DNA of 64,000 nucleotides from Fonsecaea monophora (taxonomy: Eukaryota; Ascomycota; Eurotiomycetes; Chaetothyriales; Herpotrichiellaceae): contig NW_019173994.1 of the NCBI RefSeq assembly GCF_001642475.1, positions 1-64,000 of the forward strand, read 5' to 3'. Of the stretch, positions 41,279 to 49,803 are shown piece after piece. Each line of letters begins with the position of its first letter. Within the stretch, counting starts at the first letter, position 1. Under the pieces are notes generated by a model. The model was not told the origin of the DNA and searched no databases. It saw only the letters and a program-made list of their open reading frames with translations. The translations under genes and the position numbers were made by a program.

Positions 41279-44116
41279 ATGACAACTGGCAAGCTTGATC
41301 AACCACGGGGAAGGTCCTGTGAGGAATGTAATCGGTAGGTAGGCAAGCTAGGACAAGGAATCTATGCTAACAAGGTCCCGCAAACAAGGAAAAAGGCGAA
41401 ATGTACGTCGTTGTCTGTATTCATTTCTAGTTATCTGATGATAATGACGCTGCGCAGCAAGTAATAAACAGTGGCTAATATGGTGTACAGGTGACAAGAA
41501 AACCCCAAAATGCCATCGATGCCAACAATCGGGCTCGCGTTGCGTATATCCCACCCGCCGCAAGCGCACGACCCTGGAGACGAAGTTTCAAAGCCTCCGA
41601 CGAAAGCTGGTAGATTCAAACCAGGCAGGTCAACTAGGTTCGCAGGAATCCACCTTTGACATATCTTGAGATGCCCGTGAGGGCTGGTCTTCCCGAAGAA
41701 GACAGAAGACAGAGGCTAACGTTTCTGCACGCAGAAGGGCTGCTGGATAACGTCGACCTAGATGTCCTACGTGGTGCTCTTCAACGGAGAGAGCAAAGGG
41801 CTGTGACGACAACGATGGAATCTCAATCTTCACCATCCAACAAGGAAGTTCGGGACCATCCAAATTACCAGGATCAGCAAGAACAGGATATCTCGCTATC
41901 ACTACCATCACTACCACCATCGATTGTACCAGACACCCCAAACCCGCGGAATGCCTTGGACCCAAGCGAAGGTCATATTCCTGATCACTTGGATGTTGGA
42001 GGACCACACGATAGCCCGTCGCACGACTCTCATAATTGGCTTGGGAACATGACCTTTAGTCCCTTCACTGACAGTTATGGGATGTTCAGTTTCCTGAACC
42101 CGAGCGAGCACTATGGTCAGTCGCAGGCTCTATTTCTCCCCATCTGTCTTGCTGTCTGAATCCCTTCGTTAGTGAGAGAGTGGTATGGATCTTCTGACCT
42201 TTTCCTTTTTCGATTAGGCGACGCATGGTCAGGCTCCGCACACAGTCTGTCGGAAGATCTGAACCTCGCAGACAGGAATTCCTGTACACTCGCATTCCCA
42301 CCAACATTAGTAGATGAATTGTAAGTAGCCCTTGAAATCCACTTTGATCCCCTCATTTCCAGGCTCTCGAATATTGCGTGTGAGACCTTGACTGACACGC
42401 ATGAACACTCATCTTCCTCTCAGAATCGACCTGTTCTTCTTACGAGTTCAAACCTCTATCCCCATCTTTCACGAACCGAGATTCCGCCAAAAGTTCCGTG
42501 TCGGCAGCAACGACAACGACAGATACGCGAGGCTGTCTATCGAAGATGCTTTGATCGTGGCAGCCATGATGGCCTTGTCCGCGAGGTTCTCGACCAACGA
42601 CTTCTTCTCGTCCACACCGTCCAAGGACAAGGGTAAAATGTTCGCCCGCAAAGCCAACGCTCTGTACGCGGAGGCTCTCCAGAGTGACGAACAGGGCAGC
42701 GAGGAGGGGAACGACATCTCTCTCGGATTCCTCCAGGGATGTATCCTCCTGGCGTTCTACGAGCAGTCGAACCGAATCACGACCCAGAGCTGGCTCCTGA
42801 TAGGCACCTGTTGTCGACTTGCGATCGACCTGGGCTTGAACGAAGTGGACAAGGACGCTCTCATCACCACCGAAATCGCCACGTTCACCACACCACCCAA
42901 CACCGACGCCGGGCACGAGTTCTCGGCAGCGAAAGACTCTTGGGTCCAAGAGGAGGAGAAGAGACGGGCGTGGTGGCTGGTGTGGGAACTGGACGTGTTC
43001 GCGGCCACCATCCTGCGTCGACCGCACGCGATCAACAAGGACCAAATGCACGTCTTGCTCCCAGTGTCGGACGCAGCATGGTTCTCAGAGACACCCACGG
43101 AGTCGATCCTGCTTCAGACGGGTTTCCTCCACGAGTGGCAGACGTTGGAAAACTGTGCTGACGCGGACGAACGGGCGTGGTTCCTGGTCACGACCCTCCT
43201 GATGGCCAGGGCCGCGGATCTCGCCTCTCCCGAGAACGGCTTCACACTGCAGGACATTGTCAACTTCGGGTCGACCTTGAACTGCTTCTCCCTGCTCCTC
43301 CCCCAGGGCTTCCAACTCGACTTTGTGCGCACACCGTTCAATGAGGGCAGCTTTGCTGGCAATAACTGGGCGCTGCTCACGATATTCATGCTCCACACGT
43401 GCGTTTTTGTTTTGTTTTTTTCCTCTCCGCCGCCAACCTGTTGATATCGATAAAACTGATGATCGAATCTAACACCTCCCCGACTTTTCTATAGTGCCCG
43501 CGTCCTCGTCCGAAATGCACAGTACATCAAGTCCCAAACCGAGCTACATGACCCGGCCGCGGTGACGGCGCTCCCTTCCGGCCCGCACAATGATACGTAT
43601 CTCGTGTTCCGGGCCATGGAAGCCTGGCCGCCCGAATACCTCATCTACGCGTGTCCGTTTGTGTCGTGCACCATCATCGGACCGGCCTTTGACAACATCC
43701 GGGCCGCGCTGCTGTTCGAGCCGGGGAACCACGGCAACTATCTGTCCATGTTGAAGCTGATTCTCAAGAGGATCGGGGCGTTTTGGGGCATTGGCGAGAG
43801 TGCCTTGAGTGAGTCTGCCTCCCTCTTTTGGCCCACCCCAAGCAGCACAGTGTATCCCACCCACGATGAACCCACCGACAGGATTCTCGCTAACGCAAAG
43901 CCGCCCCTTTTCCCCCTCTCCCCACCATCCACCTGTATCGCACAGGGAGGGTGATCAGGGGATCAGGGGAGAGTGGGAGCGGCGCCGAATCGCACAGGAC
44001 TCGTTGAAATCTTCGAACACGAAGTCAAGGTCAACGGCTCGTTTCGCAAACAGGCCTTTCACCGCTACGCAAAGGACTTTTCGTTGCTGGTGGTGGATCC
44101 GGCGAGGAATGCGTGA
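41279..44116 (+). CDS. Zn2Cys6 transcription factor 3
   Basis: Eight exons: 41279-41334, 41389-41402, 41491-41628, 41699-42115, 42218-42320, 42424-43398, 43495-43808 and 43998-44116, giving about 711 residues. Two introns cut the zinc cluster and the second exon is only 14 nt; spliced, it reads RSCEECNRKKAKC then DKKTPKCHRCQQSGSRC, with Cys14, Cys17, Cys24, Cys31, Cys34 and Cys41. A basic linker RRKRTTLETKF and a short coiled segment follow. The junction 41628/41699 is the weakest: donors GTCAAC (used) or GTAGAT with acceptor 41671 also keep frame. The homology domain opens with IDLFFLRVQTSIPIFHEPRF. The last exon ends with FHRYAKDFSLLVVDP. Its neighbours make it the likely regulator of the transporter/dehydratase pair. 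Confidence 0.85.
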
Positions 44117-45223
44117 TGCTCGCAGCCATGCCATGTTCATATGCATATCGCGAAACCAGGGAATGGAAAAACGGGAAATGGATTTGAAGAAGAAACAAAC
44201 TCCTATTGACCCTGGGCCCCAGAGGAAACGAGAAAAAAAATTTAATCAAAAAGGCTGTTTATCGAAATCCATACAGTGTTGCAATCTTGTTGTCTCGAGT
44301 TATGTAGAAATATCGTCGTCATCTTCCCAGGACATAATACCTCTCGGCCCTCTCCAAAGGAGGCGCCGCGATGGTGCCAATTTACCACAGAAAGACAACC
44401 TGAACCAAACAGTTCCAAAGATCATCTCTCTGTCTTGACAGTGAAACCTCAATACTCCACCCAGGATGGATCGCTTCGGTACGATTCTAGGAGAAGAAAC
44501 ATGCCCGTTTCCTGGTCAATAGCTGGCCATTGGCAGTGGCCACTGGCACTGGCGGACAGCCTGTCCCCCCTGGTCTGTACGAGGTATACCTAGGGTGCCT
44601 AACTTCCGGCTTTCATCAATGCCGGTTGAAGGATATGACTAGTTTCACCTATCCGTCTTGACTCCGGACTCTGGTTTGCGAATCGCTCCCGCTCTCTTTC
44701 CCCAGAGGCCACAGGATGGGTATGTGGATAGAATGATGACTAGACCCGGACTTGAGACCCCCCAGGTTGTGGAGGCAAAGACGGGGAATAACCCCATGGG
44801 TGGACGCGGCGAGCAATACGTCAACGTCTAGCTGACCCACCACCAGGAAATACTAGACACCGATGGGGGCAATGGGAACAGGACCTTGTCTTATTCATGA
44901 TCATATTCTCACCACGGTTCCCGGTTCCCGTATGTCGTAAGGAACAGAGGTGACTGTCGCCTATCGCGTTGTCTTGACCTGTGTGGGGAAAGCCGGAACA
45001 AATCAGTCTTTGATCCAAATACAGACTATCGACGGCGAGGTAGACAAAGTAGGCCCATTGCTATCCCGCTGTTGATGGCGTCAATCCACAAGAATGTGAC
45101 CCGTTCCAATATGGCATGACATTACCAGCTCTTTTCTTCTCGCCTGTCCGCTTCCATCCCATCCGCCAGATCGAACACGTTTGGTCATGTTCCCCCGTCA
45201 ATATCGGCTCCGCTAGCCATGTC
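44117..45223. other. Intergenic with CGG-N12-CCG element
   Basis: 1.1 kb between C6 regulator 3 and the convergent SDR gene, without a supported gene. It holds the near-palindrome at 44606-44625. Confidence 0.55.
44606..44625. promoter_or_regulatory. CCGGC-N10-GCCGG element
   Basis: Same frame as the 40176 palindrome (CGG-N12-CCG) with a related spacer, CTTTCATCAATG against CATTCGTGAATG. Outer bases add CTT/AAG pairing on both sides. It lies about 490 bp after the stop of C6 regulator 3, and about 1.4 kb from the start of the SDR gene on its 3' side. Confidence 0.4.
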
Positions 45224-46051
45224 TCACCATTTGGTCGAGCCCCCGTCAATCAGGAAATCTTGTCCTGTCACATATCTGCTTGCGTTGCTCGCTAAATAGA
45301 GTGAGATACCAACATAGTCCTCGGGCATGCCAATGAATCCCAGCATGGTGTCGTTTTGCCACTGCTTTATGATCTTCGGGTATCCCTCTGTCATACTCGT
45401 CAAGGTGTAGCCAGGGCTGATCGAATTGACTCTGATCCCACGTGGTCCCAGTTCTTTTGCTATTTCAGGTACCATTCCCCGGACGGCCGACTTGGTCACG
45501 GCGTATGCGCTTGAATTGTGCGTTCGAACCGCCACGTAAGACGTTGTGCTAGCAATGACAATGATGCTTTTAGTCTTGCTCCTGTTTGCGCACCCATTGC
45601 TTAACATGTCCGTGGTCTCGCCACGATCTGGCCTGGATCCGATCATTGTTTGCGCGGCAAGTTGGCAGGTAAAATATACCCCTTTAACGTTGACCTTCAT
45701 TAGCTTATCAAAGTCGGTTTCTTCGGTGGCGAGAAAGTCCTTGATTTGGTTGATCCCTGCAGCTGCGATGCAGATGTCTAGACCACTGTCACCGCAGAAA
45801 GGATGAAGTGTATCTTCAAAAGCCTGTTTAAGGGACGCCACACACGACACGTCAACCTTCCGATACGCGGTGCGAATGCCGTAGGAGCTTGCAATACTTT
45901 CGAATTCCGTCGAAGGTGGGGAGATGTCAAAGACCACGACATTCACTCCAGCTCGAGCAAGGCCAGTGACTAAAGCGAGCCCTATGCCTTGGTTGCCGCC
46001 AGTGACTAGAGCATAAAGCCCACGAACTGAAAGCTGTATGGTGTTTTCCAT
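45224..46051 (-). CDS. SDR-family oxidoreductase
   Basis: A single exon of 275 residues from ATG 46051. The classical short-chain dehydrogenase pattern is complete: the nucleotide-binding TGGNQGIG at about 17-24, an acidic residue after the second strand (VVVFDISP, suggesting NAD preference), IAAAG in place of the usual NNAG at about 95-99, the active site with Ser at about 168-171, Tyr183 and Lys187 (SSAYAVTKSA), and the C-terminal ISPGYTLTSMT and YVTGQDFLIDGG. A 20-residue insertion sits before the catalytic Ser. Substrate unknown; polyols or sugar alcohols are common for such fungal enzymes. It is tail-to-tail with C6 regulator 3 and head-to-head with an SDR pseudogene. Confidence 0.92.
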   Translation of the reverse strand: MENTIQLSVRGLYALVTGGNQGIGLALVTGLARAGVNVVVFDISPPSTEFESIASSYGIRTAYRKVDVSCVASLKQAFEDTLHPFCGDSGLDICIAAAGINQIKDFLATEETDFDKLMKVNVKGVYFTCQLAAQTMIGSRPDRGETTDMLSNGCANRSKTKSIIVIASTTSYVAVRTHNSSAYAVTKSAVRGMVPEIAKELGPRGIRVNSISPGYTLTSMTEGYPKIIKQWQNDTMLGFIGMPEDYVGISLYLASNASRYVTGQDFLIDGGSTKW

Positions 46052-46639
46052 TTAGTTGGTGAACGGAAAGCACTTGAATGTTTGATGATTCTGGTAGTGG
46101 GTGTATGACAGCCAGATTTACAAACATACCTGTTCCATTTCAGCCATTTCCCCTGGTCAGAAAACTGCAGTCTTGATGTTTGAGATACTTGTGAATCTGG
46201 AAGAGGCGAACGCTCTTGTTGCGACTCACGTAGCTCATATTCGCTCTTCTTGGACCGTGTTTGGGGACTGCGGCGGTGATCAGAATGCCGGGAACGGACG
46301 GCATTCTATGAGGCCGGAGATAGAAGTCAAGAACAGTTGAGACTCGATGTGGTATCTCGGCCATGGCAGAGGTTGGCATTGTGGATGCCACGTTTTTCAG
46401 CAACCTGATTGGAGCTTTTGATACGATACTCTTCCCCTTGACAGTCTGTAACTTGACATACCTCGGCGCCACGTTCACCTTGGAGGGCTTCGAACGCCAT
46501 TGTTCTCTGACACAGTATTCTCGCTGTCAGAGAGAACAGTGCCACTTTGGTCTTTGTAATGGCATACTTACCCTCCTTGTTAAGAACGATTCGTTAGAAT
46601 GCTTATAGCCATATCACCAACAAGACCAGAACTGTCAGA
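46052..46639. other. Spacer between intact SDR and SDR relic
   Basis: 588 bp with no supported gene. Frames on both strands (46140-46478 minus, 46363-46608 plus) look partly protein-like but have no identifiable family. A strong imperfect inverted repeat lies at 46501-46538. Confidence 0.5.
46501..46538. repeat. Imperfect inverted repeat
   Basis: The left arm TGTTCTCTGACA and right arm TGTCAGAGAGAACA are complementary apart from a 2-base insertion, with a 12-base centre. It could form a hairpin in RNA or be the scar of a small element; no terminal duplication was identified. Confidence 0.55.
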
Positions 46640-46644
46640 GGCTA

Positions 46645-47040
46645 GAAAAGTGGTCGTTGTCACCGGCGCAGCAGGCACGTATTGGCGTGGCGACTTGTAT
46701 GGCATTCGCTCGTGCTGGAGCCCACGATGTAGCAATGCAAGATGTCAACAGTGAGAACTTACGACGTGTAATTCATAGGTTGAGCAACAAGGAGAATGGC
46801 AACCCTCCAACCTTCATGTGTTCCTCGTCGACATCACGAACCAGACCGTAATTAGAGACACCTTCGCCTCGATCGAGTCGAACTTGGGCAAGTCGAACAT
46901 CTTCGTCAACAACGTGGGTTACCAACCTTCCCGGAGCTCTAGGAGATGTCATAGAGTGCGTTGTTCGGGGGGGTCGACATCAAAAACTCGATCTTTGTCT
47001 CCACAAGCAAGGACGCACAGATTCACAGATTGTAGTCTTC
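46645..47040 (+). pseudogene. Decayed SDR-family gene
   Basis: Fragments of a second short-chain dehydrogenase appear in order but in different frames: VVVVTGAAG (nucleotide-binding start), then IGVATCMAFARAGA and VAMQDVNSENL (helix and second strand), then FLVDITNQTVIRDTFASIES, SNIFVNNVGYQP (the NNAG-equivalent strand) and finally VDIKNSIFVSTS. In-frame stops and at least two frame changes separate them, no splice sites account for the shifts, and the catalytic Tyr/Lys region is missing. It lies head-to-head with the intact SDR gene but is not an obvious recent copy of it, since the glycine motifs differ. Confidence 0.75.
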
Positions 47041-48113
47041 TTGGTGCACTAAAACTTGGCTGTTTAGATGATTTGAACAAGACCTTCTGGCAGCCCATCT
47101 GACCTTGTGTATCCTCGTGCAGGTATTCAAGTTTTTCACTTTTGCAAACACATGCTTTTCTTGCGAGATCGGTCATGGTAGATGGTTCGAGGCGCAATAG
47201 ACTCACGGTCCCATCAGCCGGCGTGGGCCAATCGCATAGAACATGTGCCACGTCCTGAATGGGGTTCAAGTGTGGCAACTGAGTGGCTGGACTCAGTACA
47301 CGTACTCACTCCAGTGTGACTTGTGCGTCTCCTTGCCGAATTTCAGCTGCACATTTGGTCTCTGGGTGTGGCTGAGCAATTAGCCGACGGGAACGTGAAG
47401 GGCCACAGGTGTACCTCGTACGTGCGAGTACTGTAAAACGATGTGCCCGGAAAGAGGCCGTTGCTGGTAGTAGTAGTCAGAGGGTGGTGTTTCAGCTGCG
47501 CCCGCCAGGTTTGCGCAATAGGACAGTTGGAATCAGGGAAGAGAAAGTCAATCCAATGCGCGCAACCATTGCTGGAAAGGCGAATTGAACCTTTGCCCAA
47601 AGAACTCATGACTCTGGCTACAGTGACCAGTATAATAACAGAAGGCACTGCAAGAGAATGTGCCATGGGTAGCCGTTTGTGTTCTCGTCTCACAATCACA
47701 ACTCTCAAACAAGCTCTGTACCAGCCAACCCCCTTATTGAACCAGTGCCAACCCCCCAGGGTCACCACCTCACCCAGCCAGGCCTGCTGGTCACCCCAAG
47801 TATCTACTCTAGGCTCCGCTTTCTGGGCTGGGAACCACCGCCTGCTGCCACAATCTAAGCTTTTTGTCAAGCAAATCGCCGCCCACCTTCCCTCCAACAC
47901 CCACCGCTAGCCACTGACTGCGGTTGCTGGCACCAGACCCTCTTTGACCTCTTAAATCTCTCTTCTTTCTTCATCCGCCTTGATAACTCGCATTGCATTC
48001 ATTCATCCATTGCGATCACCTTTCAATTATCGCAACCATCTCGGACTCATCAACCCACGCTCTCTTTTGACATTTGACGGATAACCGACTCTACATCCCA
48101 CACCGCCGTTGCA
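47041..48113. other. Intergenic, CYSTM promoter
   Basis: 1.07 kb without a supported gene. The last 170 bp before 48114 are rich in C and T, as in many fungal promoters and leaders of highly expressed genes. Confidence 0.55.
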
Positions 48114-48707
48114 ATGTCGAGCCAACAATACTACCAAGGTGGTCCTCAGTACCCTCCGCAAAGGTGAGTTGTCCTGACTTCGAGTCCTCTCTCGATACCG
48201 CCTGCCTACGCTGTATCTTTCCATGTACCTCATGAGACTTGCTCGCAAGTTCAGAAAAGAGCACACGTTCACCTGAGCGCATCCATTTTCTGTAGCCTGC
48301 GCTCGCCTTGTTACCACGTTGTCACCACACCTCTTCTCTCACCATCACTTTTTTTTGGCGCTGCCCACTAATTTATATCCTTCAATAGCTACGGAGGAGG
48401 TTATCCGCCTCAAGGCCCTCCGCAAGGTTACTACCCACCACCGCAAGGGGGTATGCCATACCAACAGCCTCAAAACTACCCTCCGCCACAACCGGCGCCT
48501 CGAGGACAAGACCGTGGATGCTTGGGCGCCTGGTAAGAAGCACCATACCTCTTTCCCCGTCCTGGGGCCTCAGGAAGTAGGCGCTTAAAGGATGCATAGC
48601 CACTAACATTGTTTGATAGTCTTGCGGCCCTTTGCTGCTGCTTTGTTTGCGAAGAGGGATGTGAATGCTGCGCGGACTGCTGCGAGTGCTTTGCCGAATG
48701 CTGCTGA
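48114..48707 (+). CDS. Cysteine-rich CYSTM-type tail-anchored small protein
   Basis: Three exons, 48114-48163, 48389-48532 and 48620-48707, giving 93 residues. The first two exons encode a Gln/Pro/Tyr/Gly-rich tail (SSQQYYQGGPQYPPQ, GYYPPPQGGMPYQQPQ) and all but one of the cysteines are in the last exon, LAALCCCFVCEEGCECCADC and onward to the stop. This Q/P/Y-rich region followed by a C-terminal Cys-rich membrane segment is the CYSTM architecture, seen in yeast YDL012C/YBR016W-like proteins that associate with the plasma membrane, probably through palmitoylated cysteines, and are linked to stress tolerance. The first intron is 225 nt. The very small exons explain why no long open frame marks the gene. 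Confidence rests on perfect frame joins and composition. Confidence 0.85.
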
Positions 48708-49803
48708 GCGGCGACGATCCGGGAAGAGAAGAAGGCGGTGGAAAAGGAGATTGGAAGAGAAGTCAGTGATTGACGAGCGAGTCGGGTACTCTTGAGAGCG
48801 ACAAATGTACACCCCGAGACTACTCTTCCATTTGCATCCGCCCTCCTCGAGCCCATGACACACATCCAAGCTACGAATCAACTCAACAACGGTCTGTGTC
48901 TTACAGATCCACAAATCCAATAATGACACCTTCAATGGGGATATGGCATGGTACATACAGTGGAGACGAGCAAAAGCGCCTGCGTTTTGCACGAGTTTTT
49001 ATCTCTCATTTCCTTTGCGCCTTTTGTGCTCTGCGTTCTGCTAGCTGCGCTTGTCTACTTTGAACAGAACTGCAATCAGCGCAAGGGGGTGGATACTGGG
49101 TCTTTGTTTCCGTGTTTTTCACCTGCCCGTTCAATAAAGCTTTGCAATATCAAAATCATTCAATCAAATGCTTATAGCCAAGGAAGAGAGGGAACTCCTG
49201 GATTTTTCTCTTGCATGGTCAAGTTTAGTTGCTGCCACCACCGACCCAACCACCATCAGCCAGCCTCCCGCCGTCTTGCCTCTGGGATTCCAAGCTCACG
49301 GCACTTACATACGAAGTACTTCTGTGCGGTGCCCCCAGATCGAGAGGACTTCATCCCGGATGTGTGAGTGATGTGAACAACGTACAGGAGTCGAGCCCCA
49401 GCTAGCTACGCACAGCAAAGCAATCAGAGGATCTGAAACGATATGAGATAGCTGGCGCTGTGGCAAAAAGACTGCCAGGAGACCCAGCGTCCTCAAGAAT
49501 CTTGGATTCATTCGTGGTGTACAATATTAAAGACGCAGCAAGCGCACCGCTCAAGCCGCCCCAACTCATGGCTGTGCCATGGACCAAATGTCCGGAGCCA
49601 TCGTCATCCTGTGCCCGGTGGAGGTGCGTCCCCAATGCTTGTGCTATGCTGAAAGCTTTTATATGTTCATTAACGATAGTAAGAAATTCGTCTTCCATCC
49701 ACGTCTCCCTGTCTCGAACGCACCACATGATCTAGAAAAGAGACAACATCCATCAGCAACAGCATGTTAGGTGGTCCCAGCATACCCACTCAAAATCCCA
49801 TCA
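48708..49803. other. Convergent spacer, CYSTM / DYRK kinase
   Basis: 1.1 kb between stop codons of convergent genes. No supported gene; frames here lack domains. Confidence 0.6.

Noticed and set aside
46140..46478. 112-codon minus-strand frame with protein-like stretches
   Set aside because: Some segments look like real protein but no family or start could be named; possibly another relic, not supported enough to list.
47443..47910. 155-codon plus-strand frame upstream of the CYSTM gene
   Set aside because: Starts at a poor context, has no domain, and overlaps equally long antisense frames; probably promoter sequence.
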